Part shown: positions 1 to 12,320 of the stretch, one piece after another
How positions within the stretch are numbered: the first letter of the stretch is position 1
Layout of the letters: every line of letters begins with the position of its first letter
Source of the DNA: Syngnathus acus
Lineage: Eukaryota > Chordata > Actinopteri > Syngnathiformes > Syngnathidae
Reading direction: 5' to 3'
Length of the DNA stretch: 64,000 nt
Assembly: GCF_901709675.1 (NCBI RefSeq)
Contig: NC_051104.1
Location: 7,072,501-7,136,500, forward strand
Notes under the pieces: generated by a model
The model's database searches: none
Seen by the model: only the letters and a program-made list of their open reading frames with translations
What the model was told of the DNA's origin: nothing
Position numbers and translations under genes: made by a program

Positions 1-1095
1 AAGTTAACCTTCTTCAGCTCATTGTAGCCAAAGGAGACCAGCAGAGATTAGTGTATTGGTCATGGTGATGTGACTGTGCATAAAGTACACAAGCACATGA
101 TCAAAATATCGCTCTCCCTTACAAGTTTATTGTTTCAAAACTCAGTAGCTATTGACAAAACAGTCAATTGATTTGTGCAACCCATGATTGACTACAAGCA
201 TATACCTGTCCCTTGTGGTCCAACGGTGTGTTACATTTTTGCGGTTGCTTCCTTTTTCTACTGATCTGACAATTATCTGTATATTTTATGACTAATATAG
301 AAATAACAGTCCAAAATCCGCCTTCATCTCCCTGCTCATCTGTCCATCAATCAAGTGTGCTACTTAAGAGAGAATGTCATCAGAACAAAGCAATCAGCCT
401 TGTACGTCGCCCCTCTTTTCATTAGAGGCCACAAACAGTAGCACACGCGTGTGTGCGTGTAGCGCTGAGTGCTTATGAACCAAGGTCAACTAATTATTTG
501 GCCAGCTTAATGAAGGTCAGAGCTCGTGTGTAGCCCCATGCTGATGACCTGAACCCAATTGAGATAAAAAGTCCTCTTCAATGCGCCTGTCATCTTGATT
601 GAGACCAAAAGAATCATTTTCTTTGTTTTACTTTTACTTCTCACTATTACCTGTGCGCCTATTCAGGTTTGAAAGATCATTTCAAAATCATAATCAATTT
701 TTTGTTTGGCAAAAGAACGAAAGGCCCACACTGTGTAATTGTCTGTAATGGAATAGTAACTCGCTATAAGGCTTGTCATGCTTGAATACAATATGTGTGC
801 AGAGAATGTCACCATTATCGTGATGGATAGGCCAAACCAAATGAGGTGGATTTGATTATAAGAGTTAAATTACATATCCACTTACCTGGATGCTTAATGA
901 AGTGAAAGCGGCAACGTCTATTATTCTTGTATCGTGCATGATTAGCATGCTCTAGCAATATGTCCAAGGCTTACTTAGCTGCCAGATACTGGAAAGACTC
1001 CACAATTGTATCCCGTGTGCTTTCACTGAGATCTTTAATCTGTTTTTAGAGAGGAAGCCATGTAAGATTCTAAAATTAGATTTGCGTTTCCTACT
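1..1095. other. Intergenic, nothing recognised
   Basis: Unique AT-rich sequence with no convincing exon, RNA gene or repeat on either strand. It contains only short TG and CA runs, for example near 445-460. Reading frames here are short and lack coding character. Confidence 0.6.
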
Positions 1096-1147
1096 TAGAA
1101 GCTGTGTAGACAAATAATAATAATAATAATATAGAAGCTGTGTTGAC

Positions 1148-1198
<51 letters not shown>

Positions 1199-1231
1199 GT
1201 ATAAACTGTATAGACTAATAATAATAATAAC
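1096..1231. repeat. Compound microsatellite, AAT / AT / AAT with a repeated 19-mer
   Basis: A motif close to AGAAGCTGTGTAGACAAAT occurs three times: about 1097-1115, 1133-1151 and, diverged, 1202-1217. The first and third copies are followed by (AAT)n. The second is followed by an uninterrupted (TA)n from 1152 to 1197. The motif plus its AT-rich tail therefore behaves as a larger, imperfect tandem unit. It is probably length-polymorphic. No coding potential is seen. Confidence 0.85.
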
Positions 1232-1235
1232 CTAT

Positions 1236-3061
1236 TTTTTCCTTTTTTTGTCTGTTAAGCGTGACTCCTAATTTAAAGAGTCAGTCCCAAAATTCTCATC
1301 TCTACTAATAAAAAAGGTGTGGAAAAATCCCTGCTCTCCATCAGCCTTAAATTCCCTTTCTGCTTGGCTCTGCAAGCCTCAGCATCTCTAACAAGCAGCG
1401 GATACAGCGCTGGATTACTGTAGGCGTTAAATCAATAGCTGCTGGTCTCCGAGGCACGGCTATAGATTATGAATCAGTGTTGGTGAGCAGAGTGCCATAG
1501 TGGCGAAAGAGAGGAAGATGACTTGGGGAAAAGAAGGCAAGGTGGAAAATATGAATTGGGTCCATTAATGTGTCATATTATCAAGTGCACCGAGTTCTGC
1601 ACAATTTGAATTCTCATTTTGAGAGTGGAAAGCATGGATTCATTTCTCACCGTTTCTTTTTGGATTTGAACATTTTGTTATATGTATTGAGAAAGAAGCA
1701 TGAAGGTTTTTTTGTCATCAACGGTTGAGTAGTTGTAGGTAACAGTCATACATCATTTAATATGTCATACAAATCACATTATAACTGTTTCTGGAATATG
1801 AAAATATAAAAATGGAATAAACATGGATTTGATCAGTCTTTTACATGTTTCTACTGATCCCTTTACTAACACAAACTAAATTGTGGTGAGCTAGCACCAG
1901 CAATTACACATCACTGGTGAAATATAGAAAATGTGAGATTTCTAACAGACCCCTGCCAATATAAAAGTGATTCATTGCAGGGGGAAAAATAAAAGCCCAT
2001 TAACCTGTATTGAACGTGTGTAATCTCTGCAGTGAGCTGGACTTTTTGCAGCCCTCCCGTTTAATTCAAGGCCCTCTGAGTCCTGTTTACAGATGCTATC
2101 TAAGTAGCTTGATTTAACTGCCAATGAATATTGGCATGTGTCTACACCCCATAGACCCTGCTATTAGGGGCGGAGACCACAGGGTTAGCCAAACACAAAG
2201 TGAACATGACATTTCCTTCGCCCTTGCAAGTCTGACAAACACATACACACACAAGAAGATGCACATGTGTAAATGTATCTGTGCAAATATATTTATATAA
2301 TTAATTGCATGGCGCCATAGCGCAAACATGTTATCAAGACTACGTAAGCACATATGTATCTGTTCAAAAAGCGAACATGGACGGAATCGTACGAAAGAAT
2401 TTCCAACCTTTCAAAGGGCTGGGTTGCTAGACCCATACTGCCCCCTGGCTCGCTTCTCCACTTCCCTCTTGTGTTTGTCGAGCAGCACAAGCCGCCTGAG
2501 GAAGAACTCGTCTCCCACAGCAGATCCAGGGTCAGATTACCCTGGACCAACTCCCTAACCTTAACCATTAGAAGGATAAGAAAATATCTGTTCTAGGATC
2601 ACGGGTTGGGGGGCTCTGGATGATATTGAGGAGCTGTCAGAGGTGACTAAGTTCAGGGTCAGGCCCTCAGGAGCACTGAGGTGGGAATAGTCAGCCTGAG
2701 TATAAAAGAAAGTTCTCTGCATGCCAGATAAATTAAATAAGATGCTTCCTCGTAGGGGCTTTTAACTGGCAATGTATTACAGTTACCAGTATAACCAAAA
2801 TATCCCTTCACTAATAATGATACCATGGATATGTAACACCTTATGTTGCAATGTGTTCTGACTGTGGATAATAACAGAGCAGACAGTGTTAAGTGTTGGT
2901 AAGTTGGAGTCGCTGCAACCTGCCAGCTGTGTCTCAGAAGTGGCTTCCACCCGTCTGGGGAGCTGTCAAGGTCACTGGGGACACACACTCACACGTACAC
3001 ACTCCATCAGCGGAATCCACCAAACACACAAACATGCACACATAGTACCAGTATGATTAAT
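1236..3061. other. Intergenic stretch with one possible repeat fragment
   Basis: Mostly unique sequence. The only part that looks like an interspersed repeat is 2480-2640 (separate entry). Bases 2438-2448 (CTGCCCCCTGG) resemble part of a CTCF site, but the match is only partial. No exon is supported. Confidence 0.5.
2480..2640. repeat. Possible dispersed repeat fragment
   Basis: The stretch holds CCCTAACCTTAACCATTAG next to phrases resembling 'GGGTCAGATTACCCTGG' and 'TTCTAGGATCACGG'. Phrases of this kind recur in fish intergenic and untranslated sequence. The class and orientation cannot be told. The call depends on familiarity rather than a visible second copy in this window, so it is weak. 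Confidence 0.25.
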
Positions 3062-3071
3062 CTGTCAATCA
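3062..3071 (-). promoter_or_regulatory. Exact PBX-MEIS/PREP type decamer
   Basis: CTGTCAATCA on the plus strand is the reverse complement of TGATTGACAG, the composite site bound by PBX with MEIS or PREP proteins. It overlaps a following CAATCAATG, which could extend the homeodomain contacts. The decamer match is exact. In vivo use is unknown. Confidence 0.3.
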
Positions 3072-6029
3072 ATGCCTCCCATTTACTGGGCTGGCCAGTT
3101 GCTGCAAAAAGAAACAAGAGCTTGAAAGATCAGTGTGCTACTTTCTTATTGGATCTGTGCAATCAGTCCGTTCACAACATTTTACACGCCGCACATGCAG
3201 AATATTCCACACGCTAGGTTGTCACTGAATTTAAAATTGTACACACACTTTGACCGACTGTAAATCTTTGCGATCAATAAAGTTTATCGTGTAAAACGTG
3301 AACGATTAAAACATTTCACTTATCTTGTGTAAAATCCTTATTGTTTTACTCATTGCAATACAAATGGCCTCGTGAGATTAATACACAAGTCATCTTGTGA
3401 TGTTGTTTACTGGATAGGAAATGTCTAATTATTATTTTCCATAAAATTTGAACATGCACTTACTTCTCTTTATGAGCTTGATAATGAACTAGCGCAGTGC
3501 TCATTTTCCAATTTAGATTATCATTAAACCAGCATAATAATATGCTAAATCAACATCATTATACATCTAGCGCTCAGATTTAATGACAACTGCAGAAGGG
3601 TATATATTAAATTTAGTGATGCGTTTGAGTGTGTTTTCAATTTGATCATTTTCTTCTTCTCGCAAATGGATGTTTAGACTTCATAATGAATGTTGCCCGT
3701 GACGACATTGGCATTTCACAGTATCAACACATCTATTTCTGTACACTGGAATTAGTTCAATTAGAAAGTTAGAGCACACACATAATACGGCACAGGTGTT
3801 CACCTCAACTAACAGAGTAACATTAAAAAGTATCACGGCCTTGGTTCATTGGTCATGTAAACTCGATCCTAGCTTTATTTCAACATAGGTTAAATTGCAC
3901 CAATCTTATTTAATTTACCTTTACAACGGTGTTGTAAGAACACGTCGTGACCGAGTAGTCGTATTTTTCCCGACATCTCTGACTAATCAGCTCTTCTCTT
4001 GCTGCCTCATGCTCCCCCATTTACTCCTCCAGCTCTTACACGTTCTCCCCATCACTTGAGCTCCTTGATCGCCCACTGCCTTGCCAGCACTAATTGCGTA
4101 CAAGCAGTTCAGATGGAGAGTGAAAAGTTGGAAAATCAGGGACAAGGCCATTAGCGTTTTATTGGGGGGGCTAAAAGAGTTAGCCGTATTCCACTGGATC
4201 CAATCCGCATCAATCACATTGGGGGAAAATTGGATTCCTGAATAAGAAAACCCCAGGAGAGAGGTTATGCTGTCCGTCTGGATCAGCAGAAGACCTTCTT
4301 TTTTTTCCCCTCCATTGAGTCACTGTGTGCCGCTTGGTTCTGTTCTCACTTTAGTGAACCAATAGAGCCATAATAAGTATTGATTAAGCTATTAGCCAGC
4401 ATTACCCAGGCACTGGTAGATACCTCGATTGGAATCAGCACCTCAGGACTCTGTCACAGTGTGTCTCACACGCTCGTGCACACAAATAGACAAAGTTGCG
4501 TTGGCGCACACACCCATGCTATTTCAAAGAAGCTGATTGAAACCGGTTAGTTAGTAAAGTCAGTAAAGTACTACTCTCTCATCCATTTCCCTCCTTCTCC
4601 TTTCGCTCGTCTTCTCGCACTCTATCTAGCGCTGTAACTGAACTCCAATCAAGTGAAGACACAGCCCGGAACACACAGCGTTCCAATAAAATGGCTGGCA
4701 AACACACAAAAGCACATACACACACGTACACGGATACAAATACACACAGAAAGCGAGGGATCAGATAAAAGAGGCTTGATTGCAAAGGACAAGTTCATAG
4801 TGAAGAGTGACACTGGTTAGAGCCAAGCAATCAGAGTTCGGCATCACACAACAGCAAGTGAGCGCACACGCCAAACACACACACACACACACATATTCAA
4901 TGGCCGTGTGCACCAAGAAGGTGGTCAGGGAACTTGTTAGTGTTAGTATTTGCTTCCAGTCACAAAGCTAATACGTGAGGAAAATGTCCACAAGAGTATT
5001 TCTCAACTTTTAGTGAGCATGGTGGTCTGAGAAAGCTGTGAGAAGAGAAGGAAGTTCACCAGCAGTTGGCATGACGTAAGCATGTTCAATGAACCAGTGT
5101 TGAGTAGCAAAGATGTTATCATCCACAAGAGACAGATCTGCGTTTACCAGTCCAAACTGTATCTGAACTGAACTCAAACGCCACCTTAACCCAACGCCGC
5201 ATGCTTTGGATATCTTTAGTAAGAATTTCTCTGATTTAGTGGTGGCCAATACATTGTCAGGACAAATTACCGCTACTTAATAAGATCCTCGGCGGAAGGA
5301 GAGGACAGCAGAGAAGGAGAGAAGAAATGACAAGTATTAATTTGGGATTTTTCACAAACTGACACTCCAGTCTCCATCCTCAGGCCCTGCGGCTGTGTCA
5401 CTTCTTACTGATAGACACACACAAACATGTACACACACGTGCTCCTCTCTCCATACACCCCCACCCCTGCGGATCATGAAGGAAATTCTGCAGCAATTAC
5501 CCAAGTCTTTTATCAGTCATTTCAAAGGAGGAAAATTAGAGCAATTGTGTCAGAATGGTCATATGGGCAGAAATTGCACACTTATTGCGTGCACTTATGC
5601 CTGTGACTCCACTGCCTGGCCTGATGGCGCCCATTGTTAGCGGACGTTGCCTCCGTGGCTGCTGATTGGGGTACATAATAGATGCGTCACCCCTCCCAAA
5701 ATCTCCGCAGCCCTTTCCATCTTCCAAGGTCTCAGGCCAACTTGAATTGAACTACCCAATCCAGGCACGCCTTTGTCTCTATTCCGGACCGCTTGATTTA
5801 AGGTCTTATGATTTTGCAATGTTTTACACAGCAGGATTATTAGCCCGATTTTAGCTCTGAATCTCCCCTCCTGACAATCTTAGATTCTGATTCAACTTGG
5901 ATTGCCCATCATGTGTACGATTGTGTTAAAAATTTAGGACACGACACATGACAAACTGCTTTAAGAGAGGCAAACTTATAATGTTAATTTGGGAAATGAA
6001 CGTTACTGGATCATAAGCCATGTCAACCT
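3072..6029. other. Intergenic, nothing recognised beyond short CA runs
   Basis: Unique sequence with short (CA)n tracts, for example 4875-4893. The reading frames on both strands are short, and the one at 4579-4785 is partly CA-repeat translation. No RNA gene or transposon end is recognised. Confidence 0.55.
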
Positions 6030-6145
6030 CTTCTACACAGAAGATTTAGAATGTTTCAACATTTGCCTTTTGCACAGAAGACCTCAACATTTGCCATTAT
6101 CAAAGGCATAACATGAGATCCGACATTTGCCTTTTACACAGAATC
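6030..6145 (+). repeat. Small degenerate tandem repeat
   Basis: Two short phrases alternate: TTYTRCACAGAA-like at about 6031, 6069 and 6133, and ACATTTGCC at about 6059, 6087 and 6124. ACATTTGCCTTTTRCACAGAA is almost the same in the second and third blocks, about 64 bases apart. The pattern suggests local duplication followed by divergence. Confidence 0.6.
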
Positions 6146-6369
6146 GGATGAAGCATGACCCGGCATGCCACAGTCCGATGGATACTGTTGTGACAGAGAC
6201 AATTGTTTGCAGCACCACAGGGCAAGACTTTCTGAGTGTCAAGCTTTACACCCCTGCCTGGCATTACAGAAAGACACAAAATTCTAGGGACCAAAAGGCG
6301 GCAGCATATCCCAAGACACTCAAGTTTCAGACTCCACTGTAACGTTCAAATATACGATCTCATCACCTG

Positions 6370-7080
6370 GAATGTTACCTGAACGATTCGTCAACCTAGT
6401 TTGATTAGAGTCCTCGGCTCATTAGACAATGTTGAGATGTACCTTTAAACCTAAACGCGACACCCCCGCTCGGGCTCTGAAGATGACGAGCCACACCGCT
6501 GTCGAGCGAAGCCTCCATCTGCGAGAAACACCGACTGCTCACAGGGATCTTTCCTTAAACGCTAACAAGATTCAGGCAGGGAATTCTAGCAGTAAATGCT
6601 AAGTCTATGGCTTAATCTTCGACTGGAGCCCCTTCACACCGCAGGGAGCTGCCAGGCCTCTCTATTCCCACTCCACTGGCCACACATCTCCACCCAATCT
6701 GTCTTAGCATATTGATTTCCCAGCTGTCTCATTGGTTCCTAACATAATTATGGCTGGCCGAGCTCGGGGCACAGGCACGGGGGCTAATACATTTACACCG
6801 GGCCCCATCAGCGCAGGCTTATATTCATGTCATTGAAAGAGGCAGATCTACGAAGAGAATTCGGGGGTCTTTGCCGTAATGAAAAAGGGAATTAGCTGGC
6901 TCGACCTCCACCGCACGGAGAGATCAATAGCAGCGTCCATGAAAATATTCAGTGGGACATAAAATGAAGAGAGGTAAAAGGACACATCTGCTAATCAAGC
7001 CTTTGATTCCCCCCACCAGCACCCCATAAAAACTAGTAAATCATTTCTTTTTAATTCACACGTTAAGAAGGCGGAGACAA
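6370..7080. promoter_or_regulatory. Candidate cis-regulatory block
   Basis: A block of about 700 bases, free of simple repeats, with balanced composition and more CpG than its surroundings. It has several homeodomain-like TAAT cores (CATAATTATGG near 6742, GGGAATTAGC near 6889, GCTAATCAAG near 6990). No ORF of note crosses it. It resembles vertebrate conserved non-coding elements in texture, but conservation cannot be tested here. Confidence 0.3.
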
Positions 7081-7975
7081 AAAAAATATAGGTTGAGGGA
7101 GGAAATAAGGTCACAGTCCATCTATTTCACTTCGCCTAATAGTTGTCAGAAGCTGACCTAAAACACCAAGACGGTATTTTTCTAAGTCAAGGATGAGGTA
7201 GAGGAAGGGTGGGCAATTTATCACACTATCTCATCCTCTCCCCTCACCCACACACCAATTGTACAGAACCGGCGAGGGGCTGTTTTTTATTTAACTTAAA
7301 AGCAAACTGCATCTTAATACATTCGATATGCATGCCATTAGTGTACAAGAGTTTCTTGAAATGATCGTGTGACATTATTCAAACAACCTGACAGACTTTT
7401 GTAAAGTGTGAATTAGAATTGTATTATTAGCTTAGCACTGATTTGGTTGAAGGTTGGTTCAAAGCAGGCAACTCAGCCTTATTCCATTTTTGTTGTCCTC
7501 AATTGGAAAAGAAAAACAAAATCTGATATTTATTAATTTATTTGTCAATCTTTCATTTCTCTGTGGCATTTTGGACAGTCCCCAGCAGTTGCTGACAGTT
7601 ATTTTGGCTCCTGGCAGCACAGACATTGACTGTCTCCTTTCTTTTATTCATTCGGTATTTGCTGAGAGATGCTGAATGCGACTCAGCCCTTTTTCCCTGG
7701 AGGATGGGGGAGTACAGCAGGGTGAGAGTGGGGAGGACAGTCGGGTGACGGTGGGAAGGGAGGGGTTATTGTGTATTGGACTGTCTCTCCAGCCTTCTGC
7801 TGTGTGTGTTATTCAATAGGACAGCCTCCTGACCATCAGTCTGACATTCCAACACATCCGTGGCCTGAAAACGTGATCAGGAGGTCAGAGAATGACTGCG
7901 CCTGCTCGCCTTTGTGCATGAAGAACAATTAAAAAGAGAAAGGTCATTCAACATGTGTACATGTTCAGTTTGGGT
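7081..7975. other. Intergenic, nothing recognised
   Basis: Unique sequence with a G-rich patch around 7700-7765. The 73-codon frame at 7454-7675 has no recognisable domain. I see no repeat or RNA gene. Confidence 0.55.
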
Positions 7976-8115
7976 CAGAGGTTTGGATGCAGTCATGGGC
8001 ACCCAGGCACAAGGAAACCATACAAACTCCACACAAGAAGGCCGGAGCCGGAATCAAACTCTGCACGTCGGAACTGTGAGGCGGACGTGCTAAGCAGTGG
8101 CCCACCATGCCTCTA
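7976..8115 (-). mobile_element. tRNA-headed SINE-like fish repeat, fragment
   Basis: Read on the minus strand, the piece starts near a GGCATGGTGGGCCACTGCTT-like phrase, which recalls an A-box region. It passes through 'CCGCCTCACAGTT' and an AGTTTGATTC phrase (8051-8060) close to the pol III B-box. It then continues into the 'GGAGTTTGTATGG' body. This order matches a very common teleost dispersed repeat with a tRNA-like head. Several expected bases differ in both boxes, and the distal body is short and disrupted near 7981-8010. It is probably an old, inactive copy. Confidence 0.65.
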
Positions 8116-10307
8116 TTAGGAAGTACTCAAATGTTCTTATTGTTATGCAATTATCATTAAAGAGCTTCATGAATTACCATCTCCCTATTTATCCTAAAAA
8201 TCAGGCTTAATAACTTGTTCACTGTAATCACACACAAATAAACTATTATGAATAAAAAAGAAAATTTAAAAAAAATCCACCTGGAAAATGACAACTCCGG
8301 AATTGATTAAAGTCTTCTTTGTAACAAGGTGTGCAGATTAATTTCCATCCACTTTTTAAAGTGCTTCAGCGCTGCTACTTTTTTTTGCTTTTCTTGAAAA
8401 CAGCGGAGATGAAATAATGACAGCAATTAGATTACTATTCTTAAGAATCCATTAGTCAAAAATGACACCCAGGAAATCACACAATGCATTCTCCCTCTAA
8501 TGCAATAAGGTGCCAATTATAACACTTATGTGGCATAAGTGGACTCTTCTTCCTCTGCCTGGATGAAGAGAACACAAATCATCATTACCCCGTAGTTCTT
8601 AATGCTATCTGCACTTAGAGGCATTAAGAAGACACTAATAAGTTTAGCCTTTGCAAACAGAGTGCAAACGTGTGCTTCACTTTCTCACTCATTGTCCTTG
8701 CTTGCCTCATTAGTCAATTGGACCTGTGCGCTGAGCATGCACAATTGTCCTATAGGACTGACTATACAGCTATTTTATATGCCTACACTGTCCATCATGG
8801 CTGACTATTTTCATTAAAAAAAATAATAATAATAACAGACAGAATAATAATGGTAAAATTGCCCCTAGTGTCCTGAAAGTAGCCTGCGAGTTTGGAGGGG
8901 CAAATGCTACTTATAAAAAAGAAAAGAAAGAATGAAAGACTCTGTTGGGCTACAGCAACTTTTCCATAACTTCCTCTCATTGGATAAAAACACAAAAAGA
9001 AGTAAAGAGAGTTTGATGTCAGTAAGGCAAAGCCATGGGGAATGGCAGACAATGATGAAAGCAAACTTGGGAAGAGCCACAAAACACCACACACACCCTC
9101 TATGACATCAAGGGCTAGGAAAAGGGAATTATAATAACGCTGCCTTTTCTTTTTTAATTAATGAAGACAGCTATTTGGTAGAAGGCAGGGCAAGCTGTGA
9201 GGGATCTCGGATGATTGGCAAACTTCAAACAAAAACGAGAGAATCTACCCGTATTGTGCGTACGTATGCTTGTTGTTGCCTTGAGTAAATAAGACATGCC
9301 CATCAATGGCCTCAAGTGGACTTTTGTCTTTTTGTGTGAGTGTGTGAGTGAATGAGTGACATTTGGGATTTTCTGTGTTACCGACTGAGCAGAGGGGGAA
9401 ATGAAGATGGAAAACATTATTCATACAACATATTATACAAGTTATTGAGACTTTGAGAACTTCCCTCATTTCCACTGAAGTTGGTTTTAATAAGGTTCCA
9501 TGGGAGTTGATGCTTCAGGGTGTTGACTAACGTAGTGTGTGTGCGTAAGTCTCATGTGTGAATGAGTGTGTTCCGTGTTGGGGTGGCACGTGGTGTGTAT
9601 TACACATGAAAGAAAGGTCAAGCTCAAACACAGAGCGGGGCTAAAGGTTAGAGACGAGCTGTAGATAGAACAAAGAGAGGGATGGGGCTTATCAAAGCTA
9701 TCACTTGGAGGTAGAACTGCTAGGGGTCACCAAACCCTTGACATGACGTACACATCTAATGTCTCAGCCAAGGATCAATACAACTACACTCAGACAAACT
9801 AGATAGGCTTAAAACCTGTGTAGCCCCACTAGCGTGAAAAGCAAGCACTCACTCATTCAATGAACGCTGATGGCGGGGGAGATAAGTCGAAAAGTTCTGT
9901 GAATTGAAAGACAATTCATTAAACAGGAGTTGGGATGAATAAATCAAGGCGTTTCTTTGGATGCAAGGGGAAGAAGTTTGACAATGTGATTATGATTTTC
10001 TTGGTATGTTTGCAGCATCAGATGGAATAATGCGATGAATCATGCAAAGTAGAAGCGTTGAGAGATCATTGCTGTTGATTGTTATGCCTCACATTTTGGC
10101 ATAAAAGTACACAGCTAGACCAAATCTAGTCAGTTGGTCCAAACCCGGTGGTGGCTCCTCAATAAAAGATGCTAGGGTACCACCGGCCCAGCCGAGTCCC
10201 GTTGAAAATTAAATGAATAATTAAATGTTTTGATGTTCTGGACTTTGAATTGAAATACATCTTCCTTTAACTTTGAATTGTGGATCTCTGTTCCACAAGG
10301 TCTAAAG
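8116..10307. other. Intergenic, nothing recognised
   Basis: Unique AT-rich sequence with a few A-runs and TG-rich words (9535-9600). No exon, RNA or repeat family is recognised. Minus-strand frames at 8795-9094 and 9154-9417 are low-complexity or featureless. Confidence 0.55.
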
Positions 10308-10505
10308 CATAGGTGTCAAACTCAAGGCCCGGGGAGCAGATATCATTTCATGTGGCCCGCAAAGACAAATTGTGCATCGACTTCATGTGTCAATACTAAA
10401 ATTACAAAAAGTCTTCACGACATATTGCTAGCAATCTTTTTAAACTATTAAACAGTTTTTACTAGTCTCTGATTTGAAAACTAGGTCTGCATTTGTTTTA
10501 AGAGT
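10308..10505 (+). mobile_element. hAT-like non-autonomous DNA element, one end only
   Basis: The phrase AGGTGTCAAACTCAAGGCCC (10311-10330), followed by 'CATGTGGCCCGC', matches the end of a widespread fish and vertebrate dispersed element usually placed with hAT transposons. The following 'TTTTTACTAGTCTCTGATTTG' region fits the same family's interior. No opposite terminus (GAGTTTGACACC-like) was found downstream, so this looks truncated. No transposase coding is present. The hAT placement is from memory and was not searched. Confidence 0.5.
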
Positions 10506-12029
10506 GGTGTTTGTGAATGTTTAAGCATGAAGGTGTGTGTGTGTGTGTCACTTAAAGCAGACTCCATTTATCAGGGCCAAAAAGGGTCACAAAGTGTCAG
10601 AAACTAATGGTGTCCCCGTCCTCACTCTCTACCCCCCGTTGTGATTAGCGGCGGAAACTAATTAGAAATAACGGCTAAAAAGTCGTCTCATTTGTAACAG
10701 TGGTAATTGCTCTTCCCTCATTGTAGGTTAAGTCTTTTAAACACTGTCTTACATCAGAACGTGCTCATCCTCGTCATCTATAATTCATGATATACTTTGC
10801 ACCAAGCAAAGCTGTTAAATATTTAGCGAATCATTGCCTTAAACTTAATCACTCTCTGATAAATGCATGTTTTTCCTCCTTCAGCTCTTCAGTCAAGAGG
10901 GTACACACTCAAACAACTTGTATAATCTATTTTTAATTTCTCATTTTGCAAATTAACATAAGCCCACTTAGCGCCGCGTATTAATTGCAGTACATTGTTA
11001 AGTGCGCCATTATGCCGATGTGAAACAAGCTATTATGATTGTACTTCATAAAGTATTCAATATAATCTATTTTTAAAGAATGCTAAAACATTCATTTGCT
11101 ACACTTGCTGCTAATGTCTTTCCTCATCAAACTAATTCCCTCCCCCCGTTGCCGCAAAGTAGAGCAAACGGAGGACCGCTTTAAACTGACTTGCCGTTTG
11201 GCCTCGGAGAATTTTACTTCACTGCAGAAAGTACAAAAAAAAGTATAACAAAAAAATAAAGTCATAGGAATTATTTATTTAAAGCTATTTTTGCATAATA
11301 AGGTTGTTGATGTAGAAAATGGGTGTAGCGAGATTTAAAATGCAGTCACTCTTTGATTATCTTAATTTGAGTCTTCATATTTTGCTGCACGTCTTTTCTA
11401 ATTTGGGCACTATTTGATGCTAAAAGAACTTGAACTTAATGATGTGATGTCACTTTTAGTTTCTGTCTCCGTGAAATGACTGAGGAACACGTTTCATTTC
11501 TGCAAACAGTTCTCCCGACTCAAGAATTTGAACGCAATTATAAATAAAAGTAAAGTCATCCTTTGAAGACACCTGACCTGCAGACGGACGGGGAACGGAA
11601 AGGTGTTTGCGGAGCGAGTGTGTAAACTTGTGGTATTGCTGGAAATTGTTGTGCGTCAAGAAAATTCAAAACATTCTTTGGAGCGCGATGTCATGTGTAT
11701 GGTTTGAACTGTATATTTTGTTTGATTTGATTTCAGGTGAGCTGTATTTCTCCAGAAATGCTTGTTTGAATTCCAACTTTTGGTGTCTTCAAGGTTTCAC
11801 TATCTGCAGTTTATGAATGCATTTCCTGTTTTGACACTCCGATTCTTGACTGCGTGATAATAGCGCGGGCATTCTACAGAGTCATTCATGTTGTCATAAA
11901 ATGGCACGTGTAAATACACGTACGCTCTTTCGACATAAACCATCTTTTCCTCAATAGACAAAAAGTATCTTTAGAGATTCGAAAGAAGCCATTTGAATAC
12001 ACATTCCTCTCATGGTGTCTCTCTCCGAC
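10506..12029. other. Intergenic; TG run and a duplicated MEF2-type motif
   Basis: Contains (GT)n at about 10532-10548 and an AT-rich, possibly regulatory interval from about 10640 to 11220 with several TAATTA/TTAATT cores. The exact 16-base repeat TATAATCTATTTTTAA lies at 10921-10936 and 11061-11076. No exon is supported. Confidence 0.45.
10921..11076 (+). promoter_or_regulatory. Pair of MEF2-type sites in an exact 16-bp direct repeat
   Basis: TATAATCTATTTTTAA occurs at 10921-10936 and 11061-11076, exactly 140 bases apart. Each copy holds CTATTTTTAA, which fits the MEF2 consensus YTAWWWWTAR. The sequences between and around the copies are not duplicated, so this is not a simple segmental duplication. 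Chance is possible given the AT content. Confidence 0.3.
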
Positions 12030-12320
12030 TGCATCTCTCCCCTGCTCGCACTCCATCTCCCTGATGTTTAATTCATTGCGTCTTTCCATCATCCTTCCAC
12101 CTATCTCCACGGCTGTGTCAGGTAACAAACAATGAGTTTTTGATGTGAATAATTTAATGCGTGTACGGCAAATGGCGGCTCTCTGCATGGCTCCCGCTGC
12201 ACGTCGGGCTGTCATTAAGACACCTGATTTCCCCCAAGATTCCTTGCAGCCTGCCTGCGAGATGAAAAGGCAGCGCACGTGTCGACATTTCTCCCCCCTT
12301 AACATCTTGGGAGGACGACT
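12030..12320. promoter_or_regulatory. Candidate cis-regulatory block
   Basis: Repeat-free interval with mixed AT-rich and CpG-containing parts. Examples are GAATAATTTAATGCG near 12146 and GCACGTGTCGAC near 12274, which includes an E-box CACGTG. The minus-strand frame at 11886-12305 (139 codons) spans it but shows no domain. The call rests on texture only. Confidence 0.25.

Noticed and set aside
2438-2448. Possible CTCF site
   Set aside because: Only the CTGCCCCCTGG core agrees; the flanking consensus positions do not.
11886-12305. 139-codon minus-strand frame
   Set aside because: No domain, no codon-position bias that I can see, and it lies across a regulatory-looking block with other open frames.
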